DNA of 45,219 bases from Candidatus Heimdallarchaeota archaeon (GTDB lineage: Archaea; Asgardarchaeota; Heimdallarchaeia; Heimdallarchaeales; Kariarchaeaceae). Shown here piece after piece: positions 1 to 8,874 of the stretch. How positions within the stretch are numbered: position 1 is the stretch's first letter; each line of letters opens with the position of its first letter. The translations under genes and the position numbers were made by a program. The notes under the pieces are model-generated. The model was not told where the DNA came from. It worked only from the letters and a program-made list of their open reading frames with translations, and did not search any database. The stretch spans positions 1 to 45,219 of the forward strand of contig JAAFKL010000279.1 of the NCBI GenBank assembly GCA_021399405.1, in the 5' to 3' direction.

Positions 1-2103
1 ACATATCAGCCTATTCTCATACGGGACGCTATTAGACTATTAAATGAAGATTCAAGCTCAGATAAATTTGATAATATAATAATTATTTTCTTTGTACTTT
101 CCATATTTGTTTGGTTCGCTGAATCCATTAATACGTGGGTTATTGTTGATATCAGAACAAAATTGGTTGATGGACTCAGAAGAAAAACTTTCAACTCACT
201 TTCATCAGCAGATATGTCCTACCATCACCAAAATCAATCTGGTAATATTACCAATAGGGTTGTTAGTGACACAACAGAAATTGCTACAGGATTGACTGTT
301 TTTACCACAACTGCGACCCAACTTTTCATGATTGTGGCAACATTAATTGTCTTGATTTATCTAAATCCAATATTTATTCTGATTGCTTTTCTTGCGATCC
401 CATTTGCATTCATCATTGCTAAAATATTTGGATCAATCGGTAAACGTCGGATGTTAGCAACAAGACAAATATTGGGTGTCACTTCAGGTAAGCTAGCAGA
501 AAATTTGGCAGGTGTGTCAATATCAAAGGCATTCAACCAAGAAGAAAGAGTATCCAATGAAATTCGGGTTCTCAATAATAGTGTCTATGAGAATTACAAG
601 AAATTGATCGTGGTGTTTATCTTAATTTTTCCGACCGTGTCAATGATTTCCACAATCTTAGTTTTTACTGTTTTACTTACCGGTGGATATCTCTCGATGC
701 CAGTTGAAGATATATATCTTGGAACAATCATGATAACTAGATTCTTGAATCCAATTATGCAATTGACAAATAATTATACTCAACTCCAAGTCTCACTAGC
801 GGCGGTAGATAGAATTGCTGATGTTCTAGAAGCTCAGCCTGCAATCGTGGATTCTGAAAGTTCATTGCCACTACAAATCAATGGTGGAAATATCGTATTT
901 GAGGATATTTCATTTGAATATGTGGAGAATGTGCCAGTTTTAGAATCTATATCATTTGATGTGCCAGCTGGTGACAAAGTTGCATTGGTGGGTCATACAG
1001 GTGCAGGAAAAACAACAATCACTGCTTTGTTAATGAGATTTTACGATCCGAAAGTTGGAAGCATAACTATTGACGGGCAAAATCTGAAAGATATCACATT
1101 GGATTCTCTCTACAGTTCAGTTAGTCTTGTTACACAAGAACCTTACTTGTTTGCAGATACAATTCTTGAGAATATTCGATATGGTAAATCTGAGGCATCG
1201 GATCAGGATATATTTGATCTATGTACATTGTTAGGTGCAGATCAATTTATTGAAGCCTTACCAGATGGATATTCAACAGTGTTACAAGAGAGTGGAAAAT
1301 CACTATCTTCTGGACAACGTCAAATGATCACTATTGCTAGAACAATGCTGAGTGATCCTAAAATTCTGATACTGGACGAAGCAACCAGCCGATTAGATGC
1401 TTATTCTGAATCTTTAGTACAAGTTGCTCAGAATATATTATTTGAGGGACGAACTACAATTATTATTGCACATAGATTGAGCACAATAAGAGATGTGAGC
1501 AAGATTATTGTGATGGAGGATGGTAAGATAAAGGAAATGGGTACACATGATGCACTCATGGTTAATGAGTCGAAGTACTTTGAACTGTACAACACGTACT
1601 ATGCTCACCAAGGTATTGATCCAATAATTGTGTCAGATACAAGTGATGAGAATGGTGATATTAATTTTATTAAACTTGTAGAAAACACCATTGGCTTGTA
1701 TAGTGAGCAACACCGAATAACTATGAATAATCACCTGTCTGGATCTGATATTTCGATAGGATTAGAAGAAAATCAATTTTCAAAAATACTAGATGATGTG
1801 TTAAACAGAATGTTTAGAATTGCGAAGATGAAGCAAATTCCCTCATCAATCGAAATTAATATTTCACGAGAAAATGGGTTCGTGATGCTTGATATTATTG
1901 CTAACAACATAGATATCTCTGAGAATATGATTAAATTGATGAATGGAGATCCTGATGCAAATGTTCCAGGTCATGATGGATATATTCCTCTAAAAAATCT
2001 AGTTGAACCATTTGATGGTAAAGTTGTTGTCAATTCTCCACCGAAAGATGGAATCAAAGGGTTACAATATATTATACAATTACCTATTGCACTGAAGGTT
2101 TAG
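1..2103 (+). CDS. ABC exporter (TM + NBD) with extra C-terminal domain, 5' partial
   Basis: Half-size ABC exporter: an ATP-driven transmembrane pump of unknown substrate. The reading frame is open from base 1 and encodes exporter transmembrane sequence ahead of the first Met at 163, so the gene begins left of the window and about 700 codons are visible. After the membrane region comes a nucleotide-binding domain with Walker A GHTGAGKTT (about 990-1016), Q-loop VTQEPYLFAD, signature LSSGQRQ (about 1303-1323), Walker B ILILDEATS (about 1363-1389) and switch IIAHRLST. The frame then continues about 160 codons beyond the usual end. This tail, roughly 1650-2100, reads like the C-terminal half of a histidine kinase: an N-box-like helix ILDDVLNRMFRIAK, a DIIANNID segment and an ending FDGKVVVNSPPKDG...IIQLP. 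The key N-box Asn residues and the DxGxG motif are absent, so ATP binding there is doubtful. The exporter call is firm; the tail is inference. Confidence 0.93.
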   Translation, partial: TYQPILIRDAIRLLNEDSSSDKFDNIIIIFFVLSIFVWFAESINTWVIVDIRTKLVDGLRRKTFNSLSSADMSYHHQNQSGNITNRVVSDTTEIATGLTVFTTTATQLFMIVATLIVLIYLNPIFILIAFLAIPFAFIIAKIFGSIGKRRMLATRQILGVTSGKLAENLAGVSISKAFNQEERVSNEIRVLNNSVYENYKKLIVVFILIFPTVSMISTILVFTVLLTGGYLSMPVEDIYLGTIMITRFLNPIMQLTNNYTQLQVSLAAVDRIADVLEAQPAIVDSESSLPLQINGGNIVFEDISFEYVENVPVLESISFDVPAGDKVALVGHTGAGKTTITALLMRFYDPKVGSITIDGQNLKDITLDSLYSSVSLVTQEPYLFADTILENIRYGKSEASDQDIFDLCTLLGADQFIEALPDGYSTVLQESGKSLSSGQRQMITIARTMLSDPKILILDEATSRLDAYSESLVQVAQNILFEGRTTIIIAHRLSTIRDVSKIIVMEDGKIKEMGTHDALMVNESKYFELYNTYYAHQGIDPIIVSDTSDENGDINFIKLVENTIGLYSEQHRITMNNHLSGSDISIGLEENQFSKILDDVLNRMFRIAKMKQIPSSIEINISRENGFVMLDIIANNIDISENMIKLMNGDPDANVPGHDGYIPLKNLVEPFDGKVVVNSPPKDGIKGLQYIIQLPIALKV

Positions 2104-2124
2104 AGCTACATAATTAAGCAACAT

Positions 2125-2442
2125 TCACAAATATTTAACTAAAACTTCACATAATCGACTGATTAAACCTTCTTCTTCAGCATCTACTACACTATCAATA
2201 TTCGCAACAGTGAGAACATTTTTCTCAATTTGATCTTTGAGATAGCTTAGTTTAGTATTCTCATTCTCTGTGATTATTCCATCTTCAAGTGCATTTTTAA
2301 GAGCTCGTTCATATTGTGAAAGATCAAAACTCACCTGTTTCAATATCTGCAGCTCTTCATATGTGAGATGATCATTTTTCATCGCTTCTTCACCTAAAGC
2401 TTCCATAACGAGTTTCAAATTATTTGTTTTTTCCTCAGCCAT
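2125..2442 (-). CDS. TerB-like small acidic helical protein, copy A
   Basis: A 105-residue all-helical acidic protein. Three pseudo-repeats about 30 residues apart each carry an acidic turn followed by a helix: NDHLTYEELQIL, EDGIITENENTKL and DAEEEGLISRL. This spacing recalls TerB (tellurite-resistance) domains, which bind metal through such acidic positions; the family call is tentative and the function unknown. It is about 47% identical without gaps, by hand count, to the equally long product of 2552-2869, so the two are a tandem duplication. A TATA-like AATATTTAAGG on the minus strand (about 2464-2474) lies 28 nt before the ATG, which suggests each copy has its own promoter and this one a leaderless mRNA. 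Confidence 0.75.
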   Translation of the reverse strand: MAEEKTNNLKLVMEALGEEAMKNDHLTYEELQILKQVSFDLSQYERALKNALEDGIITENENTKLSYLKDQIEKNVLTVANIDSVVDAEEEGLISRLCEVLVKYL

Positions 2443-2551
2443 TATATGATAATTCTATCATCACCTTAAATATTAATCGCACATTCATTATTTCTAAGTA
2501 AATTGTATAATGAATTTAGAAAATAAACTTCCCAATATTGTTTGAGTAAAT

Positions 2552-2869
2552 TTAGAAATATTGTTTCATAATTTCAGCTAGTTTTTTGATTAACATGGCT
2601 TCATCTTCACTAATTTTATGATCAGCATCAGCTACTGAAACTACATTTTTCTCGATCTGTGCTTGTAAGTTGTTTAATTGCAATTGTTCATGAGTTGTAA
2701 TAACTCCATCTTCCAATGCGTTTTTCAGAGCTTTATCATATTTAATTAAATCAAAACTGACCTGCTTTAATATGCTAAACTCCTCATCCGATATATATTC
2801 ATCCCTTGACGCCACCTCACCCAGGTCTTGAACCAATTGTTTGAATTTCTTTTCTTTTTCATCAGTCAT
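2552..2869 (-). CDS. TerB-like small acidic helical protein, copy B
   Basis: Tandem paralogue of the preceding gene, also exactly 105 residues. The blocks ILKQVSFDL, ALKNALEDG and IEKNV are identical in both, while the N-terminus and the last helix have diverged. The same three acidic turns are present (DEYISDEEF, EDGVITTHE, DHKISEDEA). The genes are separated by 109 bases, run in the same direction and probably arose by local duplication. There is no signal peptide or membrane segment, so the product is predicted to be cytosolic. The function is unknown; a TerB-like metal-binding or tethering role is only a fold-level guess. Confidence 0.75.
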   Translation of the reverse strand: MTDEKEKKFKQLVQDLGEVASRDEYISDEEFSILKQVSFDLIKYDKALKNALEDGVITTHEQLQLNNLQAQIEKNVVSVADADHKISEDEAMLIKKLAEIMKQYF

Positions 2870-2981
2870 ATCTTAATCTATTTTTCTAATATTCTCAAAT
2901 CATTTTTGTGTTGTTTAAATTATTTAGAAAATTTACATTGATAATGAAATTAATTACTCTAAGATAAAATATAATGTCTAC

Positions 2982-3746
2982 TTATTTTCTTACTAATCTG
3001 GGGTTTTGATACAATGCTTCTTCATCTTTATCAACTACAATTTGTTCTTTACCCTTTTTCAGTCGATCGTGTGACTTATCCATCTTGTCCTTAACATCCC
3101 CAAGAAATTTGTTTAATGCAGAGAACAGAACTAATACCTCTGGTAGTTCAATTCTGTATGTATCTTTCTTGGTATCAATTTCAATCTTATACTTTCCGCC
3201 GACATTGAATTTGCTTCCATCAATCTTGGCAATTTTGTCCCCGCGCATATCACGAACATTCCAATCACTACCCAGTGTAAACCTGTCAGCCTCAATTATG
3301 AAAGGATGAACAGTGGCATCGTCATCATCTACAATGAAAAATGAGTAAATTTCTTTACCCATGCTCTTGGCTCTCTGTACCTTTTCTAGGGTAATCATAC
3401 GATTAGTTTTACTCAGATTCATAATGAAAGTGGGTAAATTCTTGCCTGCAGCAAATGTTTGTGCCAAACCACGCCCAATCATCTCTTCAAGGGTTCCCTT
3501 CCAACCCATTGATTCTGAGAAACTTTTAATCACAATTTTTCTTTTGAGATCATCCTTCTCATCATCCCATGGTGTGGTTCTGTATCCCACATATCCCTTT
3601 CTATCACCATCTTTGTATTCGCCGATAATATCCATATCCTTACTGAATTGTCTAGATTTAGCCCGATGTTGTTCATCTTGTCGAATCCCCATTTCGATAC
3701 CGTGCATTCCTGTTTTCCATAAATCTAATTCGATTTTTCTGTCCAT
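2982..3746 (-). CDS. LURP-one/tubby-like domain protein (tentative)
   Basis: A 254-residue soluble protein with a charged N-terminus (DLWKTGMHGIEMGIRQDEQH) and, from about residue 135, a beta-rich stretch: FFIVDDDDATVHPFIIEADR, then WNVRDMRGDKIAKIDGSKFN and KYKIEIDTKK. A strand, then a D-x-x-G turn, then a second strand pair is the pattern of LURP-one-related/tubby-like (scramblase-fold) domains; this is a fold-level guess. The last 40 residues are a charged, probably helical tail. A TATA-like TTTATG on the minus strand about 26 nt before the ATG suggests a leaderless start. It lies upstream of the two TerB-like genes on the same strand, 112 bases away. Biological role unknown. Confidence 0.72.
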   Translation of the reverse strand: MDRKIELDLWKTGMHGIEMGIRQDEQHRAKSRQFSKDMDIIGEYKDGDRKGYVGYRTTPWDDEKDDLKRKIVIKSFSESMGWKGTLEEMIGRGLAQTFAAGKNLPTFIMNLSKTNRMITLEKVQRAKSMGKEIYSFFIVDDDDATVHPFIIEADRFTLGSDWNVRDMRGDKIAKIDGSKFNVGGKYKIEIDTKKDTYRIELPEVLVLFSALNKFLGDVKDKMDKSHDRLKKGKEQIVVDKDEEALYQNPRLVRK

Positions 3747-3952
3747 ATATATACAAATTAAGATAACATAAACCCTATTTCAATTGTACATATCGTATAT
3801 GGAATGATGGGGATATTGTAAGTAAAATTGTTTCTTGCTAGCAAGCTTTGTTATTCAATTACAACAATCAATTATAAGTAAATCAATCTATATCTTGCAA
3901 ATTTTGGTGTCATGACTGATAATTTTTAGATAAGCAATCGTTTCAAATGTTT

Positions 3953-4492
3953 ATGGCAATTTGGAGATTCGAAGATAAATATCCAGTAGTCGGAGATACC
4001 ACCTATGTCGCTCAATCTGCTGATGTAATTGGAAATGTAGAAATTGGTGAAAACTGTTATATCGGTCCCGGTGCAAGAATAAGAGGGGATTACGGGAGAA
4101 TTGTTATTGGTGATGGTTGCAGTATTCAGGAAAATGTAGTTATTCATGCAAGACCAGATGATCAAACAACTATTGGTAATAATGTGACTGTTGGCCATGG
4201 GGCAATGATTCATAATGCACGTGTTGATGATAATGCTGTAGTTGGTATGAGATCGATAGTTTCTGATTTTGCACATATACGAGAATGGGCAATTTTGGGA
4301 GAGGGTGCGCTAGCAAAGAACTCCTTTGTTTTGAATGAGGGAGATATCGCAGTTGGGGTTCCAGCCAAAGTAATAGGAAATGTAAGCTCCAAACCAAAAA
4401 CAAAAGAAGAACTATGGGGATATAAATTGAAATATCAAGAGATGGCTCGAAGACATAACGCAGACGGTGCGTTAGAAAAAATCAGAGATTGA
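3953..4492 (+). CDS. Gamma-class carbonic anhydrase-like left-handed beta-helix protein
   Basis: Hexapeptide-repeat protein of the gamma-carbonic anhydrase/CaiE/PaaY family (about 180 residues, the usual size). Isoleucine/valine repeats such as DVIGNVEIGENCYIGPGARI and RIVIGDGCSI build the left-handed beta-helix, followed by a C-terminal helix. The three zinc ligands of the family are present as His65, His82 and His87 (IHAR, GHGAMIH), with the characteristic five-residue spacing of the last pair, so a metal site is intact. Whether it hydrates CO2 or is one of the many relatives of unknown substrate cannot be told. ATG 3953 is preferred over ATG 3947 because a TATA-like TTTTTAGA (3923-3930) is centred about 27 nt upstream; both starts are possible. 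No neighbour hints at a pathway. Confidence 0.88.
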   Translation: MAIWRFEDKYPVVGDTTYVAQSADVIGNVEIGENCYIGPGARIRGDYGRIVIGDGCSIQENVVIHARPDDQTTIGNNVTVGHGAMIHNARVDDNAVVGMRSIVSDFAHIREWAILGEGALAKNSFVLNEGDIAVGVPAKVIGNVSSKPKTKEELWGYKLKYQEMARRHNADGALEKIRD

Positions 4493-4518
4493 TAACCAAG
4501 ATACTCATTATTTTTAAT

Positions 4519-5076
4519 TTAATTGTATAAACTACTCTCTTTGTCTATGTTATTTATCCAATCATGGTACTGAATTAAATCCGTTTCATCCCAGATTACA
4601 TACAATTCAGTTATTTCTGCTAAGGTTACTTTCTCACATGATAAAATTATACATTTCGCACACATATCATCCAATAACCAATCTTCAGACATTTGATGAG
4701 TACATTTTTCCAGTGCATCATCAATTACAGATTCAATATCTAATCGGGAACCTTTGAAGTTCACGTGGGTACAAGTTAATGATAAACAAGTTCTGCATAG
4801 TTCAGATCTTACTTCATTAGTTTGATTTAAAGAATGCCAAGACGTATTATCATACATTTGCTTGACAAATTTCGCTAGATTTGGAATTACATTCTTTGGT
4901 TTAATTGCATTAATATTCAGATTCTCTTCTTCAATAATCTCCTCATCAAATATGGAATCAAGAGTATCAAATAATAAATTAAAATCGAGATCTTCCTCTT
5001 TGTCTATTTTGTAATCAGACTCAGTAAAATTATTGCTAATGTTTGTCTTCTTTATTTTTTCTTCATCAGAAATCAT
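4519..5076 (-). CDS. Cys-rich protein with two CxxCxxxxC motifs
   Basis: A 185-residue protein that I do not recognise. The first 75 residues are acidic and low in complexity, probably disordered. The second half holds two copies of a C-x2-C-x4-C unit, CRTCLSLTCTH and CAKCIILSCEK, about 45 residues apart, with a further CTH between them. These could form zinc sites; no Fe-S cluster motif matches exactly. It has no signal peptide. It converges on the gamma-carbonic anhydrase-like gene with 26 bases between the stop codons. Confidence 0.65.
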   Translation of the reverse strand: MISDEEKIKKTNISNNFTESDYKIDKEEDLDFNLLFDTLDSIFDEEIIEEENLNINAIKPKNVIPNLAKFVKQMYDNTSWHSLNQTNEVRSELCRTCLSLTCTHVNFKGSRLDIESVIDDALEKCTHQMSEDWLLDDMCAKCIILSCEKVTLAEITELYVIWDETDLIQYHDWINNIDKESSLYN

Positions 5077-5273
5077 TCAAATAGATTTCTCTCATTTTGA
5101 TTTATTAAGACAGAGACAAGGAGGTTGGCGAAAGTAAACAAGCGGGTTTTTCATTAGGTATGTTGCTACTGCTTTAGAATACAAAAATTAATCACTAGTA
5201 AAGAAATGATTTTCGAAAGTAATTTGGTTGATAAAATAAAATTATTTGATTGTTATGTATTTTGTAATGCAGA

Positions 5274-5296
5274 GAAATGACCTTTTAGGTCATTTC
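5274..5296 (-). terminator. Perfect 10-bp hairpin downstream of secreted subtilase
   Basis: GAAATGACCT (5274-5283) and AGGTCATTTC (5287-5296) are exact inverted complements with a 3-nt loop. The hairpin begins 15 bases past the stop codon of the leftward subtilase gene. Read leftward, an AT-rich stretch follows, though not an immediate long U-run. It is either a terminator or a stabilising 3' stem-loop. Confidence 0.55.
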
Positions 5297-5311
5297 ATTC
5301 TTATTTACTAT

Positions 5312-8300
5312 TTATACTTCAACACTGACTGTCTCAGCTTGATTTCTTCCAGATTTGTTATTCATGTATAGGAATAATAATTCACTATCCTCTGAAGCTG
5401 AAACTGTTAAGACTAAATCCTCACCAGCATCAATATAGAAATAATCAAGAGAAGTAGTTGTTGGAGTCATAACATTGAAACTTCCAATATCTGTTGAGTC
5501 GTATGCTCCAGATTCTAAATCAAATGTTTCTACCCAATAATCAAATACTGGATTGTTCGCATCAACCACTGGCAATATACCAAAACTAAGAGAATTCATA
5601 TCTTCTAAAACTATTGGAATTGTTTGAAGTGAAGTTCCAGCTTCATTAGACAAGAAGAATTCAAGATAACCTCCACCTAATGCACCGAAAATAGCTGAAA
5701 TGATTGTACCATCTTCGAAGTAATCAACAGCAACAGCTACATAATCCCAATAACCATCTTGATCTGCATCAATGTACACATCTGTTTCCATAACGTTTGC
5801 AGCGGTTCTTGCACCCCAGGTTGCCATGGCAAATTCCAAAATATTACCCCAACCTACAAAGTAAGTTTTTGCACCGGTGTATCTTACGTCAAACCAATTA
5901 TCAGACCCGTAGGCGTTTAGATCCTCATTTGCATCCCAAACTCCTGCCTGATACACATCAACTGCAGTTCCTCGAATACCGTCATTTTCCATTTCAAGTT
6001 CGTTGCTGTCGCCTAGATCAACACCACTTTCATGGTGTTTGTGATGTTTTCTCCATTTGTGAGAATCATCATCTACTTCAGCATCAGCTCTAGCAAGAGG
6101 TACTACATGGAAAGGCATTCTGAGAACATCTCCACCGCTCGTAGTTTCAGTCAAAGTAATAAATCCATCATATTCTTCAAAAGCTTCATCAGCTTCCAAT
6201 TTATCGAAATTAATTTTAAGTTTAACCTTAAACCATTTCGATTGTCCTGGTTTTACTTTGATTGATCCTTTGTGTTTTACTTGTACACTTCCTTCATCAT
6301 CATCAGCAAACAAGAAATCAGAGCTAATAGTAAATCTCTTGGTTTTTTCGCCTAGATTTTGGACTTTATGTAAGCTCCAATAAGTCCTCTTCCCTTTGTC
6401 ATCACTTTCTTTAATACCAAATGAAGCACTTGCTGGTACGACTACAGATTCAGTGTCCACAGCAACTGCAACTTGCATCCTACCTGCACCTTGACGAGAC
6501 ACTGGATAGGGTTCACCATTCACTGATGTATCTGTTGCAGTATTCATCAATACTGATTTAATCTGAGCAGGACTCCAATCAGGATGTAATTGTCGAAGTA
6601 ATGCAGCAGCACCGGCAACATGTGGCGCGGCCATTGAAGTACCGGAATTACCTGCAGCTCCATCACCTGAACCAACAGCGACAGAAGCAATATCTGAACC
6701 AGGTGCTGTGATATCTGGTTTTAAATACGAATCCACCATACGTGGACCACGTGAACTGAAACCAGCTATTCTATCGGGTATTGGGATCTGAATTGCAGGG
6801 TCCAAGGTGAATGTAGCAGAGCCAACTGCTAAGGCATCAACGATTGATAAACCATCTACATTTCCAATCATAACTGAAGGAATTTTGACAATATCATCCC
6901 CACCCATACTAATGGGACCTGCACCAGGGGCATTATTGAATATAACCGCTGCCATTGCGTTTGCATTTTCAGCGTTCAATACTTTCTCATCAAATCGACA
7001 TCCACCTCGTGAAATGAACGCAATTTTACTGGTAAGATCTGGTAAAACTGGGTCAGTGTTACAGGCAGTTCCTACATATTCAGCGTCAGCTGACAGAACA
7101 GATGCTAAGGAAGGTCCAAATGCAGCAGGAAGATATTCGTACTGCCCATCTGCAACTCCACCAGCGGTATTAGTGACTTCAAGTGCACCAACTGCCACAC
7201 CAGGATCATTACCGGCTGCAACGCTTATTGCATCTGTTGCGGCGGCAGGTGATCCCGTAATATAGTTTTGATCCCCAGAATTACCTGCAGATACTGCAAC
7301 TACTACTCCTGCAGCAACTGCTGCATTTGTTGCAACAGAATCAGGGGAATTATTACTGCCAAATGGGGATCCAATTGACATATTGATAACATCCGCACCA
7401 TCATCGGTACTACCATCTCCATTAGGATCAACTGAATACTCGAGAGCAGCAACCATTACTGACCATGAAGTAGATCCTAGGGAGAATACTTTTACAGCCA
7501 ATAATTTGGCCGCTGGAGCAACACCTGGACTAACATGAGCCGTTCCCATCCCAGCTGCAATTCCTGCCACGTGGGATCCGTGACCGTGTATGTCGAGAGG
7601 ATCATCGTCAGGAAATGGAATTGTCATGCCAGGAGTTGAAGCATCATAATTTTCGCCAACTAAATCAGTTCCTCCAATCACTTTCGCATTTGGAAAACCA
7701 CCATCAGCCAAAGTTGTGGGATCATTACTTGCATAATCAGCAGGATCTCCACTACCACCTAATCCGGCATGTGTATAATCTATACCTGTATCAATAATAG
7801 CAATTGTCATTCCCTCACCATCAACACCGAGTTCATCGTTTGTTTTTCCATCAAATACGAATGGGACACTGTTGTCTAAGGCTGGTAGATATGTGTGTAC
7901 CTTGTCCACACTCAATACGTTCACGTGGTCAAATGATAGAAGTCTATTACTGTCAATTATAACAGAGAAACCATTGTATACTATTTGATAATCATAAAGG
8001 ATTATACCACCTATACTCTGTACTTCTGAAATTACATCTGCTTGCATGGCTTTAAGTGATTGCACGTAAGCTTTTTGACCTTGGGCATCAAGTTTGTTTT
8101 TACCCAGCTCAGCCAATCTTGATTGTTCAGCTATAAGGGAATTGCCCTCAAGACCAACAATAACTTCAACCGGCCCTCCGTTGAATTCAACTCCAACCAT
8201 TCTATCTGCTGAAGCGGAAGGTTGTCGTAAAACTGTTCGACCAGCAACTGTCTTCTCGATCAGACCTAAGTTTTCTGGATCGAAATCTGCTAACATTTCT

Positions 8301-8431
8301 CTATCCGCAGAAGAAAGAAATGGCCTAGGTGTAACGCTTTGATCACTAATTAATGCGTCACCCAAAGGCATCATCATTCCTAGAGACAATAAAATTGCCA
8401 GTAGAAAGGTTATTCTTTTATTTATTTTCAA
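5312..8431 (-). CDS. Secreted subtilisin-like serine protease (S8) with PA domain
   Basis: Secreted endopeptidase of the subtilase family, 1039 residues. The N-terminus KINKRITFLLAILLSLGMMM is a signal peptide. An I9-like propeptide follows (about residues 90-190), then the S8 domain with the full triad: Asp214 (AIIDTGID), His284 (HGHGSHVAG) and Ser599 (GTSMAAPHVAG). A PA (protease-associated) insertion occupies about residues 425-545, between His and Ser, with two cysteines (GTACN, GGCRFDE). The remaining 400 residues form beta-sandwich domains with a His/Lys-rich linker (HKWRKHHKHHESG). There is no C-terminal membrane anchor, so the enzyme should be released or surface-associated and probably degrades extracellular protein. 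It shares its upstream control module with the other secreted subtilase (see 8533-8657). Confidence 0.96.
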   Translation of the reverse strand: MKINKRITFLLAILLSLGMMMPLGDALISDQSVTPRPFLSSADREMLADFDPENLGLIEKTVAGRTVLRQPSASADRMVGVEFNGGPVEVIVGLEGNSLIAEQSRLAELGKNKLDAQGQKAYVQSLKAMQADVISEVQSIGGIILYDYQIVYNGFSVIIDSNRLLSFDHVNVLSVDKVHTYLPALDNSVPFVFDGKTNDELGVDGEGMTIAIIDTGIDYTHAGLGGSGDPADYASNDPTTLADGGFPNAKVIGGTDLVGENYDASTPGMTIPFPDDDPLDIHGHGSHVAGIAAGMGTAHVSPGVAPAAKLLAVKVFSLGSTSWSVMVAALEYSVDPNGDGSTDDGADVINMSIGSPFGSNNSPDSVATNAAVAAGVVVAVSAGNSGDQNYITGSPAAATDAISVAAGNDPGVAVGALEVTNTAGGVADGQYEYLPAAFGPSLASVLSADAEYVGTACNTDPVLPDLTSKIAFISRGGCRFDEKVLNAENANAMAAVIFNNAPGAGPISMGGDDIVKIPSVMIGNVDGLSIVDALAVGSATFTLDPAIQIPIPDRIAGFSSRGPRMVDSYLKPDITAPGSDIASVAVGSGDGAAGNSGTSMAAPHVAGAAALLRQLHPDWSPAQIKSVLMNTATDTSVNGEPYPVSRQGAGRMQVAVAVDTESVVVPASASFGIKESDDKGKRTYWSLHKVQNLGEKTKRFTISSDFLFADDDEGSVQVKHKGSIKVKPGQSKWFKVKLKINFDKLEADEAFEEYDGFITLTETTSGGDVLRMPFHVVPLARADAEVDDDSHKWRKHHKHHESGVDLGDSNELEMENDGIRGTAVDVYQAGVWDANEDLNAYGSDNWFDVRYTGAKTYFVGWGNILEFAMATWGARTAANVMETDVYIDADQDGYWDYVAVAVDYFEDGTIISAIFGALGGGYLEFFLSNEAGTSLQTIPIVLEDMNSLSFGILPVVDANNPVFDYWVETFDLESGAYDSTDIGSFNVMTPTTTSLDYFYIDAGEDLVLTVSASEDSELLFLYMNNKSGRNQAETVSVEV

Positions 8432-8532
8432 TTTTTATCACCATAAATTTTTCATAATTTGTCATAATTATGAGTTATTTGTCAATCCGATCACAAGATC
8501 GAATTTAACAGTCTTAGTGCTGAAATTGTAAC

Positions 8533-8657
8533 CTAGCTTATAAGTTTTTTACACACCTAGTAAAATTATCCATAGAATAGTTTAAATGCGTCTATCCAAA
8601 TTTCACACAATATCCCTATCTGATTAGATTACAGTAAATTCCTAGTAAATAATTCCG
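8533..8657 (-). promoter_or_regulatory. Promoter/operator module of the first secreted subtilase (copy A)
   Basis: Matches 12030-12154, upstream of the second subtilase, at both ends and with the same internal spacing. On the minus strand it holds a TATA box CTTATAAG (plus 8537-8544). A proximal element CCTAGTAAAATTATCC (8556-8571) and a distal near-copy CCTAGTAAATAATTCC (8641-8656) start exactly 85 bases apart. Transcription would start near 8515, leaving a leader of about 85 nt. The leader carries a perfect 12-bp palindrome TCATAATTATGA (8462-8473). The rest of the intergenic region, 8658-8874, shows nothing beyond a 13-bp repeat (8624-8636 and 8838-8850). Confidence 0.65.
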
Positions 8658-8874
8658 CTTTTTACTTTTAATGTAGATTTAATGAAGGAAGTTATATCTG
8701 ACCTATAGCTATATTTCAGTCAATTAAAATTAGAGCCAAGTAGAATAATTGTAAAATTAATGAATTAGGTATATTCTAATTAGTTATTGATTGAAATTTG
8801 ATAATCAATTATTTTTATTGGATATTAGAAAGAGCACTTAGATTACAGTACCCTTCCGTATTTAAAATTTTTAT

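Noticed and set aside
7615..7797. Plus-strand open frames inside the two secreted subtilase genes (for example 7615-7797, 9774-10040, 11183-11476)
   Set aside because: They lie opposite strongly supported protease domains, have biased low-complexity composition rich in His/Gln/Leu, and show no domain of their own.
8624..8850. 13-bp direct repeat TTAGATTACAGTA at 8624-8636 and 8838-8850
   Set aside because: Only two copies 214 bases apart in AT-rich DNA, with no target-site or element structure; not enough to call a mobile element or operator.
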